From Aeromicrobium sp. Root495 (lineage in GTDB: Bacteria > Actinomycetota > Actinomycetes > Propionibacteriales > Nocardioidaceae): a stretch of DNA of 64,000 nucleotides. Positions 43,581-51,674 of this stretch are shown piece after piece. The position numbers and the translations under genes were made by a program. Under the pieces are notes generated by a model. The model had not been told where the DNA came from and made no database searches. It saw only the letters and a program-made list of their open reading frames with translations. The first letter of the stretch is position 1; each line of letters opens with the position of its first letter. Location of the stretch: positions 987,846-1,051,845 of the forward strand of contig NZ_LMFJ01000001.1 in the NCBI RefSeq assembly GCF_001426755.1. The letters run 5' to 3'.

Positions 43581-44819
43581 TCAGCGCTCGGCCGCGCCGA
43601 GCTCCTCGGCGATGGCCGCCGTGGCCGTGGCGATCTCCTCGATCCGGGTGCCCGGGTGGGCGCCGGCGCCGGCCACGTAGAGCCGGTCCGAGATGCGCGA
43701 CGGCCGGTCGAGGCGCGTGCCGCGTCCCATCCACTGCCAGCCCCAGTGCCCCAGCCGGACCAGCTCGGCGGGGGAGAGGTCGTGGCGTTCCTCGACGAGG
43801 GGACGCAGGTCGATCCCGACCCGGACCAGCGAGACGAGGGGGTCCTCGGCGTTCTGGTGCGTGATGGTCCAGTGCAGGCCGTCCTCGCTCCACAGGTGCA
43901 GGGGCGGGTCGCCGTGCGTCATGACGTCGAGCGGGAGGCCCGGGTCGGAGCCGAGCCGGACGAGCAGGCGCGAGGCGGGGATGCGGGGGAGCAGCGGCGG
44001 GGGCGGACCCGGCAGGTTGCCGGCGCACCACACGACGACGTCGGCCTCGACCGTGTCGTGGTCGGTGACGACCTGGGCCCCCTCGGCGCCGTGCTGCACC
44101 TCGAGCGCCGTGACGCCGAGCCTGACGTCGACCGAGCGTTCCTCCAGACGCGTGGTGAGCGCGTCGGCGAGCGACGACCAGCCCTGGGCAGGTCGCCACC
44201 GACCGAACGCACGCTCGACGTAGTGCCAGAGGGCCTCGGACGCGGGAGTCCACCGCGGGTCGTCGCCGTCGAGGCGGACGCCGTCGACGACCAGCGAGCG
44301 GACCCGGCGGTCCCTGGAGAGCTGCTGGGCCACCTTGGTGAGGGGCGTCCTGCCACCCAGGGCCTTGAGCTCCGTGCGTCCGAGGGAGGTGGGCCCGGGG
44401 AGCACGTCGAGCGCGTTGCGCCGGAGCACGTCCCAGGGCTCGGCGAGGGTGTCGAGCCACGGTGACCACGGGTCGGTGCCGAGCCACCCGGTCATCGCAT
44501 CCACCTGGTCGGCGCGATGACCCATGGGCAGGTCGAGCACGGACTTGTCGACGAAGACGTGGCGGCGACCGGGGACGGTCTCCAGCTCGAGGACGCGCTC
44601 GAGCGGTCGTCCGGACTTGCGGAAGAGGTCGCGCACCGTGGCGGGGAGGGTGAGCGTGGGCGGCGTGAGGTGCCACGCGCCGTCACCCACCTGGTGACGT
44701 CGGAGCCGGCCGCCGAGCACGTCGGAGCGCTCGAGCAGGACGACGTCGTGCCGCAGCTTGGCGATCCGCGCCGCGGCGGACAGCCCGGCGAACCCGCCAC
44801 CCACCACGACCACACGCAT
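43581..44819 (-). CDS. FAD-dependent amine oxidase/phytoene desaturase-like protein
   Basis: Protein of 412 aa with the dinucleotide-binding motif VVVGGGFAGLSAA at the N-terminus and the ERSDVLGGRLR segment typical of phytoene desaturases and amine oxidases. The C-terminal FAD motif is YVAGAGAHPGTRIEE. The length is shorter than CrtI (about 500), so it is likely another family member. The ATG at 44819 has TAGTCT six bases upstream. It is divergent from a methyltransferase gene. The substrate is unknown. Confidence 0.85.
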   Translation of the reverse strand: MRVVVVGGGFAGLSAAARIAKLRHDVVLLERSDVLGGRLRRHQVGDGAWHLTPPTLTLPATVRDLFRKSGRPLERVLELETVPGRRHVFVDKSVLDLPMGHRADQVDAMTGWLGTDPWSPWLDTLAEPWDVLRRNALDVLPGPTSLGRTELKALGGRTPLTKVAQQLSRDRRVRSLVVDGVRLDGDDPRWTPASEALWHYVERAFGRWRPAQGWSSLADALTTRLEERSVDVRLGVTALEVQHGAEGAQVVTDHDTVEADVVVWCAGNLPGPPPPLLPRIPASRLLVRLGSDPGLPLDVMTHGDPPLHLWSEDGLHWTITHQNAEDPLVSLVRVGIDLRPLVEERHDLSPAELVRLGHWGWQWMGRGTRLDRPSRISDRLYVAGAGAHPGTRIEEIATATAAIAEELGAAER

Positions 44820-44855
44820 GGCGAGAGACTACGGCCTGTGTGAAACAGTGACGCC

Positions 44856-45590
44856 ATGAGACCGGTGCGCGGCGAGGTCATGTGGCAGGCAGTGCTCGAC
44901 GCCGTGGCCGTCGCGGCCGCCGACGTGGCAGGCGAGACGCTCGACGTCCTCGACGTGGGCGGCGGCACCGGTGGTGACGCCGTCCGGCTCGCGTCCGAGG
45001 GTCACCGCGTCAGTGTCGTCGACCCCAGCCCCGACGCCCTCGCCTCGCTCGACCGTCGCGCCGCCGAGTCCGGCGTGCAGGTGACGGGCCTCCTCGGTGA
45101 CACCACCGACCTGCCCGGCCTCGTCGATGGCGCCGACTACGACCTCGTCGTCCTGCACGGCGTGCTCGAGCACGTCGAGGACGTCGACGACGCGCTCCGT
45201 GCCGTCGCCGCCGTGCTCCGCCCGGGTGGGCACGTGAGCGTGGTGGTGGCCGGTCGTCACGCCGGGGTCCTGACGCGCGCCCTGGCCGGTGACTTCGACG
45301 GAGCCAGCGCCCTGTTCACCGCTCGGGCCGAGGGCTGGGACCTGCGCGAGCAGGGTCCCCGCCGCTTCGACGCCGACGAGCTGCGGGTGCTCCTCGAGGC
45401 CCACCGGCTGCGCCCCGTGAGCCAGCAGGGACTGCGCGTCTTCGCCGACCTCGTCCCCAGCGCGCTGGTCGACATCGAGCCCGGCGCGAGGGAGCGGCTG
45501 TTCGCCCTGGAGCGTCTCGTGGGGTCGTCGAGCGAGTTCTCAGCGATATCGGGTGGTCTGCAGTCCGTGGCACGCCTAGACTTGCCGTAG
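44856..45590 (+). CDS. Class I SAM-dependent methyltransferase
   Basis: Methyltransferase of 244 aa, Rossmann fold. SAM motif I is LDVLDVGGGTGGDAVRLA near residue 30; the acidic residue VVDPSP binds the ribose; motif IV is DLVVLHGVLEHVED. The substrate cannot be told, but the general UbiE/SmtA-like shape fits small-molecule or lipid quinone methylation. ATG 44856 starts 36 bp from the divergent FAD gene start. It has a GTGACGCC upstream and no strong RBS. It precedes the DUF3040 gene. Confidence 0.87.
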   Translation: MRPVRGEVMWQAVLDAVAVAAADVAGETLDVLDVGGGTGGDAVRLASEGHRVSVVDPSPDALASLDRRAAESGVQVTGLLGDTTDLPGLVDGADYDLVVLHGVLEHVEDVDDALRAVAAVLRPGGHVSVVVAGRHAGVLTRALAGDFDGASALFTARAEGWDLREQGPRRFDADELRVLLEAHRLRPVSQQGLRVFADLVPSALVDIEPGARERLFALERLVGSSSEFSAISGGLQSVARLDLP

Positions 45591-45628
45591 CCCGTCATCG
45601 CGAGGGCACTGACATGAGGGAGGCCACC

Positions 45629-46018
45629 GTGCCACTGTCCGAGGAAGAGGCCCGACTTCTCCACCAGCTGGAGCAGTCGCTCGCCGCGGAGGACCCCGAC
45701 CTGGCGTCCACGCTCCGGGGGTCCAAGCAGCGCGCTCGCAACCGCAAGGTGGCGGCCCTGGCCGTGCTCGGCTTCGTCGCCGGCGTCGGGATCCTGTTCG
45801 CCGGAGCCGTGGCCACCCTCACCTACGTGGGCGTGCTGGGCTTCGTGGCCATGCTCGTCTCGGCGTACTTCTTCGTCACGGCGTGGCGAAACGGCATCGG
45901 GGGCCCCGACGACGCTCCGGCGCCCAAGGGCCCCTCCGGCCGAAAGCCCTCCACCTCGTTCGTGGACCGCATGGAGGAGCGCTGGCAGCGCCGCCAGGAC
46001 GGCGACGACCTGCGGTAG
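45629..46018 (+). CDS. DUF3040 membrane protein
   Basis: A 129 aa DUF3040 protein. The N-terminal segment PLSEEEARLLHQLEQSLAAE is the family hallmark, followed by two membrane helices (about residues 43-64 and 68-86). The C-terminal tail is hydrophilic and basic. The GTG at 45629 is chosen for GGGAGG six bases upstream; an in-frame ATG at 45614 adds five residues. The M. tuberculosis neighbour of mraZ, Rv2169c, is also DUF3040. Function unknown; it ends a transcript with tandem terminators. Confidence 0.85.
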   Translation: MPLSEEEARLLHQLEQSLAAEDPDLASTLRGSKQRARNRKVAALAVLGFVAGVGILFAGAVATLTYVGVLGFVAMLVSAYFFVTAWRNGIGGPDDAPAPKGPSGRKPSTSFVDRMEERWQRRQDGDDLR

Positions 46019-46056
46019 TCCGCTCCACCGCCGCTCCACCTTCCACCACCCCCTGG

Positions 46057-46088
46057 GACCGCCTCCGTCGGAGGCGGTCTTTTCTTTG
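46057..46088 (+). terminator. Rho-independent terminator 1 before mraZ
   Basis: A 10-bp stem GACCGCCTCC/GGAGGCGGTC with a GTC loop is followed by TTTTCTTTG, a genuine T-tract. It ends the DUF3040 transcript 39 bp after its stop codon. Confidence 0.92.
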
Positions 46089-46095
46089 TGTTTCC

Positions 46096-46125
46096 AGGCC
46101 CGACGGTCATTCGACCGTCGGGCCT
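46096..46125 (+). terminator. Hairpin terminator 2 before mraZ
   Basis: A perfect 13-bp stem AGGCCCGACGGTC/GACCGTCGGGCCT with an ATTC loop, directly after the first terminator. Its tail is TCGTCGTCC without a T-tract. Together the two insulate the dcw operon from upstream transcription. Confidence 0.8.
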
Positions 46126-46165
46126 TCGTCGTCCCGGAAGCTCCGGCGGACACGCGGAAATCGCC

Positions 46166-46197
46166 TTGACAGTGGGGGAAGGTGGGGTACTGTGGGG
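46166..46197 (+). promoter_or_regulatory. dcw operon promoter with MraZ operator
   Basis: TTGACA (46166-46171) and TACTGT (46188-46193) are separated by 16 bp, a sigma-70-type promoter. Three TGGGG repeats begin at 46173, 46183 and 46193, exactly 10 bp apart. This is the known MraZ binding pattern, TGGGN direct repeats with five-base spacers. They overlap the spacer and the -10 box, so MraZ binding should repress its own operon. The transcript starts near 46200 and gives a leader of about 50 nt. Confidence 0.88.
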
Positions 46198-46251
46198 CGA
46201 AATGGAGCATCCGGGTCGTCCAAGACCTGGGGGAGAGCGGGGAGGAGCGGG

Positions 46252-46701
46252 GTGAGCGTCGATGTCAACAACTTCTTCGGCACCTACACGCCGCGCCTCG
46301 ACGACAAGGCCCGGCTCTTCCTGCCGGCCAAGTTCCGCCCTCGACTCGAGAGCGGCATCGTGCTGACCCGCGGCCAGGAGAACTGCATCTACGGGTGGAC
46401 GCCCGAGTCGTTCTCCGCCTTCACCGACCGGATCCGCGAGACCCCCTTCACCAACCGCGACGCCCGCAACTTCGTGCGGATGCTGTACTCCGGGGCGTCC
46501 AACGAGGTGCCGGACAAGCAGGGCCGCATCTCCGTCCCGCCCGTCCTGCGTCAGTGGGCGAGCCTCGACCGCGACGTCACCGTCGTCGGCGCGATGGACC
46601 GCATCGAGATCTGGGACGCCGGCCGCTGGAACCAGTTCTCCTCCGACCAGGAGCAGGTCTTCGCCGACATGTCCGACGAGGTGATGCCGGGCATCTTCTG
46701 A
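46252..46701 (+). CDS. mraZ: Transcriptional regulator MraZ
   Basis: AbrB-fold DNA-binding regulator of division and cell-wall genes, 149 aa. The two MraZ domains carry the hallmark DxxxR motifs (DDKARL near 18 and DKQGRI near 90). It starts [17 protein letters not shown] in the actinobacterial style. The GTG at 46252 has GGAGGAG upstream. It is the first gene of the dcw cluster and binds the operator directly upstream. A 214-bp gap to rsmH contains no gene, only a polypyrimidine-rich stretch and the rsmH ribosome site. Confidence 0.95.
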   Translation: MSVDVNNFFGTYTPRLDDKARLFLPAKFRPRLESGIVLTRGQENCIYGWTPESFSAFTDRIRETPFTNRDARNFVRMLYSGASNEVPDKQGRISVPPVLRQWASLDRDVTVVGAMDRIEIWDAGRWNQFSSDQEQVFADMSDEVMPGIF

Positions 46702-46915
46702 TCTCGCCGAGGTGCTCCACCTCCCTCCACCCCCATCCCCACCACCCCCGACGAGAACCGCGCCTCACCGCGCAGCTCGATCTCCGCCCGTGCGGAACTG
46801 GCATCACTTCCCCGGTGCCAGTGCCACCGGACGGGGGTCAGGCCCCACGGCGACGCGGCAGTCCTCTCGGACCAGCCCCAGCAGCACCAGCCCCGCACCA
46901 CCGAGAGGAGGAACG

Positions 46916-47869
46916 ATGACCGGCCCCAGCCACGTGCCCGTGCTGCTCGACCGGGTCCTCGACCTCCTCGCCCCCGTGGCGGAGCGCACCGACCACCAGC
47001 CGGTCGTCGTGGATGCGACGCTCGGCCTGGGCGGTCACACCGAGGCGATGCTGCATCGCTTCCCAGCCCTCCACGTGATCGGGATCGACCGCGACCCCCA
47101 CGCCCTGGAGCTCTCCCGCACCCGGCTCGCCGCCTTCGGCGACCGGGTGACCTTCGTCCACGCCGTGTACGACGAGATCGCCGACGTCGTGGGCGAGCTC
47201 GGCCGCACCGGGGTCGACGGCATCCTCTTCGACCTCGGCGTCTCGTCCATGCAGCTCGACGTCGCCGACCGCGGCTTCGCCTACGCGCAGGACGCCCCAC
47301 TCGACATGCGGATGAACCCCGAGGAGGGGCTCAGCGCCGCCGACGTCCTCAACACCTACTCCGCCCGCGACCTCGCCCACGTCCTCCGGGTCTACGGCGA
47401 GGAGAAGTTCGCGCGTCGCATCGCCGACAACGTCGTGGCCGCCCGCGCCAAGGAGCCCTTCACGACGAGCGCGCGCCTCGTCGAGCTGGTCCGGGACTCC
47501 ATCCCGGCGCCGGCTCGTCGCACGGGCGGCAACCCGGCCAAGCGGACCTTCCAGGCGCTGCGCATCGAGGTGAACGACGAGCTGGGCGCGTGGGAGCGGG
47601 CCATGCCGGCCGCGCTCGAGGTGCTGCTGCCCGGCGGACGCGTCGTCGTGCTCGCGTACCAGTCGCTGGAGGACAAGATCGCCAAGCGCGAGATGGCCCG
47701 AGTCACCACCCTGGAGCTGCCGCCCGGCCTGCCGTTCATCCCCGAGGGCCTCGCCCCGGACTTCACCCTCGTCACGCGTGGGGCCGAGCAGGCCACCGCG
47801 GAGGAGATCGAGGACAACCCCCGCGCCCGGTCGGTCCGGCTGCGCGTCGTGGAGAGGGTCGCCGCATGA
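46916..47869 (+). CDS. rsmH: 16S rRNA C1402 N4-methyltransferase
   Basis: Methylates N4 of C1402 in 16S rRNA; 317 aa. It begins [14 protein letters not shown], with the SAM motif [16 protein letters not shown], the [10 protein letters not shown] segment, [10 protein letters not shown] and the C-terminal [12 protein letters not shown]. The ATG at 46916 is set by GAGAGGAGG. Its stop overlaps ftsL by four bases. Confidence 0.95.
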   Translation: MTGPSHVPVLLDRVLDLLAPVAERTDHQPVVVDATLGLGGHTEAMLHRFPALHVIGIDRDPHALELSRTRLAAFGDRVTFVHAVYDEIADVVGELGRTGVDGILFDLGVSSMQLDVADRGFAYAQDAPLDMRMNPEEGLSAADVLNTYSARDLAHVLRVYGEEKFARRIADNVVAARAKEPFTTSARLVELVRDSIPAPARRTGGNPAKRTFQALRIEVNDELGAWERAMPAALEVLLPGGRVVVLAYQSLEDKIAKREMARVTTLELPPGLPFIPEGLAPDFTLVTRGAEQATAEEIEDNPRARSVRLRVVERVAA

Positions 47870-48315
47870 GCCGCATGGTCTCCGGTCTGAACGCCCACCA
47901 GGCCACGGTGCGCCTGCGCTCGGCCGCTGAGCGCATCGCCGTCCCGACGAGCCTCCCGCTCCGTCTCGTCGGTCCGGTCCAGAGCCGCGCCCGTCGCGCC
48001 CCGTTCGTCGCCGTCCTCCTGACCGTCCTCTCGGTCGGTCTCGTCGGCCTCATCCTGATGAGCACCGCCCTCCAGTCCCAGTCGTTCGCCATCTCCTCGC
48101 TGCAGGAGCAGAACCAGGCGCTGCAGGTGCAGCAGCAGCAGCTCGAGCGCGAGGTCGAGGTCCTGGAGGCCCCGGCCCACATCGCGTCCCAGGCACTGAC
48201 GCTCGGGATGGTGCCCAACACCAACCCGGCGTTCCTCCGACTGACCGACGGCAAGGTCGTCGGCGATCCCGAGCCCGCCGAGAGCGGCAGCAACGTGAAG
48301 AGGGTGGACCGATGA
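47866..48315 (+). CDS. ftsL: Cell-division protein FtsL-like
   Basis: Small bitopic division protein, 149 aa. Basic cytoplasmic N-terminus of about 45 residues, one membrane helix ([19 protein letters not shown]), a coiled coil with [20 protein letters not shown], and an Asn/Pro-rich tail. Position between rsmH and ftsI and shape identify it, as FtsL sequences vary. Both ends overlap neighbours by four bases (ATGA), so it is tightly coupled. It likely binds FtsB and the FtsWI complex. Confidence 0.85.
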   Translation: MSRMVSGLNAHQATVRLRSAAERIAVPTSLPLRLVGPVQSRARRAPFVAVLLTVLSVGLVGLILMSTALQSQSFAISSLQEQNQALQVQQQQLEREVEVLEAPAHIASQALTLGMVPNTNPAFLRLTDGKVVGDPEPAESGSNVKRVDR

Positions 48316-50063
48316 CCGCGGCTCAGCGACTGTCAGCACGCCGGCTCCGCTGGTGCTTCGCGATCATCATGGTGCTCTTCTCCGTGTTCGGGCTCCGCCT
48401 GTTCCAGATCCAGGGCTTCGACGCCCAGGCGTACGCGGCCAAGTCCAAGCTGGCCGGCAAGTCCTCCACCGTCATCCCTGCCACCCGCGGCGAGATCCTC
48501 GACCGCAACGGCAAGGTCCTGGCCACGAGCGTCGACGCCATGACCATCACGGCCGACCCCACGCTCACGGCGGAGGACGCCCCCCAGGTGGCCGGGCTCC
48601 TGCTGAAGTACCTCGGCAAGGACCGGATCGACTACTTCGCGACCATCAAGAAGCTCCGCACGCCCAAGTCCCGCTTCGTCTACATCGAGAAGCAGATCCC
48701 GGCGTGGACCGCCAAGAAGGCCGTGACGGCGATCCGCAAGGCCGGGTTCGCCGGCCTCTACACGCAGCAGGAGAGCCTGCGCAGCTACCCCGGCGGCAAG
48801 CTGGCCGCCAACCTCGTCGGCTACGTGAACGGCGAGGGCACCGGCGTCCAGGGCATCGAGGCCAAGTACGACAGCCGTCTCAAGGGCACCGACGGGTCGG
48901 CCACCTACGAGGTGTCGCCCACGGGCCAGCGCATCCCCATGGCGGACAGCACCGTCAAGGAGATGAAGCCGGGCGAGAACATCGAGACGACGATCGACCG
49001 CGACCTGCAGTGGTACGCCGACCAGCGTCTCGCCGACGCGGTCCGCGCCTCCAGCTCCGACTGGGGCCTCGCCGTCACGATGGACGTCAAGACGGGTCAG
49101 GTCGTGCAGCTCTCGCAGGCTCCGACGTTCGATGCCGACGACAAGACCGGCATGGACGACTACAACACCGTGTCGCGCTTCGTGCAGACCGTCTACGAGC
49201 CGGGCTCGGTCATGAAGACGGTCACCATGGCAGCGCTCGCGGACCAGGGCAAGATCACGCCGTCCACCAAGATCAAGGTGCCCAGCGGGCTCGTCATCGA
49301 CAAGTTCCCGATCGGCGACTACTGGAAGCACGGCGTCATCAACCTCACGGCGGCCGGCGTCATCGCCAAGTCGTCGAACCTCGGCACGATCGTCGCCGCC
49401 CAGCAGATGAGCGACTCGATGATGTACTCCTACTTCCGCAAGTTCGGCTTCGGCACCCCCTCGGGCGTCGAGCTGCCGGGTGAGTCGCAGGGCATCCTCA
49501 AGCCGTCGTCGGACTGGACGAAGGCCAACCACGCCACGATCTCCTTCGGGCAGGGCGTCTCCGTGACCGCGCTGCAGATGGTCCGCGCCGTGGGCGCCAT
49601 CGCCAACGGCGGCGTCATGGTCGACCCCACCGTCGTCTCGGGCTTCGAGGACGCCGACGGCGTCCGCAGCGACGCCGGCGCCACCAAGACCAGGCGCGTC
49701 GTCTCGACCAAGGCCGCGAAGTACGTCACGCGCATGATGGAGGCCGTCACGGCCGACGACGGCACCGCACCCGCCGCCCAGATCCCCGGGTACCGCGTGG
49801 CCGGCAAGACGGGCACCGCCTGGCGCGTCAACCCGCTCACCGGTCGGTACGTCCGCGGCCAGAACACGGTGTCGTTCATGGGCTTCGCGCCGGCCGACAA
49901 GCCGCGCTTCATCACCTACGTCGTCCTCGACAAGCCCTACGCCAACGCGGGCGGCGGCTCCACGGCGGCCCCGGTCTTCCAGGACATCATGTCGATGGCA
50001 CTGGAGCGCTTCGGCGTCACGCCCACGGGCTCGAAGTCGCCCAAGGTCGCGCAGGACTGGTAG
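48312..50063 (+). CDS. ftsI: Penicillin-binding protein FtsI (PBP3, septal transpeptidase)
   Basis: Septal class B transpeptidase, 583 aa. N-terminal membrane helix (FAIIMVLFSVFGLRLFQIQ), PBP dimerisation domain (RGEILDRNGKVLATSV) and a transpeptidase domain with S299-V-M-K302, SSN (KSSNLG) and KTG (AGKTGTAW). All catalytic residues are intact. In M. tuberculosis the same gene is called pbpB. The start overlaps the ftsL stop by four bases. The next gene, murE, starts 108 bp later with its own promoter. Confidence 0.96.
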   Translation: MTAAQRLSARRLRWCFAIIMVLFSVFGLRLFQIQGFDAQAYAAKSKLAGKSSTVIPATRGEILDRNGKVLATSVDAMTITADPTLTAEDAPQVAGLLLKYLGKDRIDYFATIKKLRTPKSRFVYIEKQIPAWTAKKAVTAIRKAGFAGLYTQQESLRSYPGGKLAANLVGYVNGEGTGVQGIEAKYDSRLKGTDGSATYEVSPTGQRIPMADSTVKEMKPGENIETTIDRDLQWYADQRLADAVRASSSDWGLAVTMDVKTGQVVQLSQAPTFDADDKTGMDDYNTVSRFVQTVYEPGSVMKTVTMAALADQGKITPSTKIKVPSGLVIDKFPIGDYWKHGVINLTAAGVIAKSSNLGTIVAAQQMSDSMMYSYFRKFGFGTPSGVELPGESQGILKPSSDWTKANHATISFGQGVSVTALQMVRAVGAIANGGVMVDPTVVSGFEDADGVRSDAGATKTRRVVSTKAAKYVTRMMEAVTADDGTAPAAQIPGYRVAGKTGTAWRVNPLTGRYVRGQNTVSFMGFAPADKPRFITYVVLDKPYANAGGGSTAAPVFQDIMSMALERFGVTPTGSKSPKVAQDW

Positions 50064-50158
50064 GACTCCGCCCGGGCCTGCAGGGCTCGGTCGGTGCTGG
50101 GCGAGCGCGGAACCAGGACCCGCTCGAGGTGCCCGGAGGACATGGTGCTCCGGCTGGG

Positions 50159-50164
50159 TAGGTT
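50159..50164 (+). promoter_or_regulatory. Internal leaderless -10 box of murE
   Basis: TAGGTT lies seven bases before the murE ATG at 50172, in the 108-bp gap after ftsI. The spacing is the leaderless pattern seen for many genes here. It would allow murE and the genes after it to be transcribed independently of MraZ. Confidence 0.6.
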
Positions 50165-50171
50165 GGGAGAC

Positions 50172-51674
50172 ATGGCCGAGGTGATGCGGATCCGTCCGAC
50201 GCACGCACGCAGCCGGAGCGTCGCCGAGCTCGCCGAGCACCTGGGCACCCCGGTCCCCGGTCGCGGTGGTGACGTCGAGGTCACGGGGCTCAGCCTCAAC
50301 ACCTCCCACGTCGCGCCGGGCGACCTCTACGCCGCGCTCGCCGGTGCCCGCTCGCACGGCATCGACCACCTCGACAAGGCAGTCCGGGCCGGGGCGGTCG
50401 CGGTGCTGACCGACCCGGTGGGCGCCTCGGACCCGCTGCCGGTCCCGGCCGTGGTGGTCGACCACCCCCGTGGGCGTCTGGCCGAGCTGAGCGCGTGGTT
50501 CTACGAGCACCCCAGCGACGCGTTCACCACCTTCGGCGTCACCGGCACGCAGGGCAAGACCACCACCACGTACCTCGCCGAGTCGGCGCTCGGACGCTCC
50601 CGGACCGCTGTGGTCGGCACCATCGGCACGAGGATCGGCGGCGTCCCCGCGGCCTCGAGCCTCACCACCCCCGAGGCCCCCGCGCTGCAGGCGCTGTTCG
50701 CCGTCATGCGCGAGGAGGGCGTCGAGGCCTGTGCCATGGAGGTCTCCAGCCACGCCCTCGTGCAGGGCCGGGTCGACGGCTTCCGGTTCGACGTCGCGGC
50801 GTTCCTGAACCTGGGGCGCGACCACCTCGACTTCCACGCCGACGTGGAGGAGTACTTCCTCGCCAAGGCCTCGCTGTTCACGGGGGAGCGCGCCCGGCGC
50901 GCCGTCGTCAACGTCGACGACCCCTACGGGCGACGTCTCGTGGAGCTCACGCCCCTCGAGGTCACGACGTTCTCCACGGCCGGCAACGCCGCGGACTGGC
51001 GGGCCGTCAACGTCCGGCCACACCGGCTCGGCACCGACCTCACGATCCTCACGCCCGACGGACGGGAGATCGAGGCCGCCGTGCCGCTTCCCGGGGTGTT
51101 CAACGTGTCCAACGCACTGGCGGTCGTCGCCTCGCTGGCGGGGGAGGGCCACGACCCTCACGACCTCGTCGCCGGCATCGCGGCCGGTCCGGGCGTCCCG
51201 GGGCGGATGGAGCGCATCGAGGCCGGCCAGGACTACACCGTCATCGTCGACTACGCCCACAAGCCCGACGCCGTCACCGCCGTGCTCGACGCGCTCCGGC
51301 CCGTCACGCCAGGACGGCTCGTGGTGGTGATCGGCGCCGGGGGCGACCGGGACCAGGGCAAGCGTCCGGTCATGGGCGAGGCCGCGGCCGCGCTGGCCGA
51401 CCTCGTCGTGGTCACCGACGACAACCCGCGTTCCGAGGACGCCGCGGCGATCCGGGGCGCCGTGCTGCGCGGGGCCGAGGTCGGACCTGGGGTGGCCGTG
51501 GAGATCCCCGGACGCCGCGACGCCATCGAGTACGCCCTGCGTCTGGCTCACTCCGGCGACACCGTGGTGGTGGCCGGCAAGGGGCACGAGCAGGGGCAGG
51601 AGGTCGACGGGGTGATCCACCCGTTCGACGACCGCGACGTCGTCCGTGAGCTCCTGGGGGGCCGACCCGCGTGA
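50172..51674 (+). CDS. murE: UDP-MurNAc-tripeptide synthetase (diaminopimelate-adding)
   Basis: Adds diaminopimelate to UDP-MurNAc-L-Ala-D-Glu; 500 aa. ATP loop GTQGKTTT near residue 122, carbamylated-lysine region, and the DAP-recognition motif DDNPRSE near 417. DNPR denotes diaminopimelate rather than lysine; whether it is meso or LL-DAP cannot be told from it. The ATG at 50172 is chosen by the leaderless TAGGTT; longer in-frame starts at 50094 exist but lack support. It overlaps murF by four bases (GTGA). Confidence 0.95.
   Translation: MAEVMRIRPTHARSRSVAELAEHLGTPVPGRGGDVEVTGLSLNTSHVAPGDLYAALAGARSHGIDHLDKAVRAGAVAVLTDPVGASDPLPVPAVVVDHPRGRLAELSAWFYEHPSDAFTTFGVTGTQGKTTTTYLAESALGRSRTAVVGTIGTRIGGVPAASSLTTPEAPALQALFAVMREEGVEACAMEVSSHALVQGRVDGFRFDVAAFLNLGRDHLDFHADVEEYFLAKASLFTGERARRAVVNVDDPYGRRLVELTPLEVTTFSTAGNAADWRAVNVRPHRLGTDLTILTPDGREIEAAVPLPGVFNVSNALAVVASLAGEGHDPHDLVAGIAAGPGVPGRMERIEAGQDYTVIVDYAHKPDAVTAVLDALRPVTPGRLVVVIGAGGDRDQGKRPVMGEAAAALADLVVVTDDNPRSEDAAAIRGAVLRGAEVGPGVAVEIPGRRDAIEYALRLAHSGDTVVVAGKGHEQGQEVDGVIHPFDDRDVVRELLGGRPA

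Noticed and set aside
46702..46915. Proline-rich coding extension upstream of rsmH
   Set aside because: The in-frame extension is a Pro/Arg shadow of a polypyrimidine leader, while the ATG at 46916 has a perfect GAGAGGAGG.
48333..51620. Long open frame (1,095 codons) on the minus strand
   Set aside because: Antisense to ftsI and murE, whose motifs are unambiguous on the plus strand.
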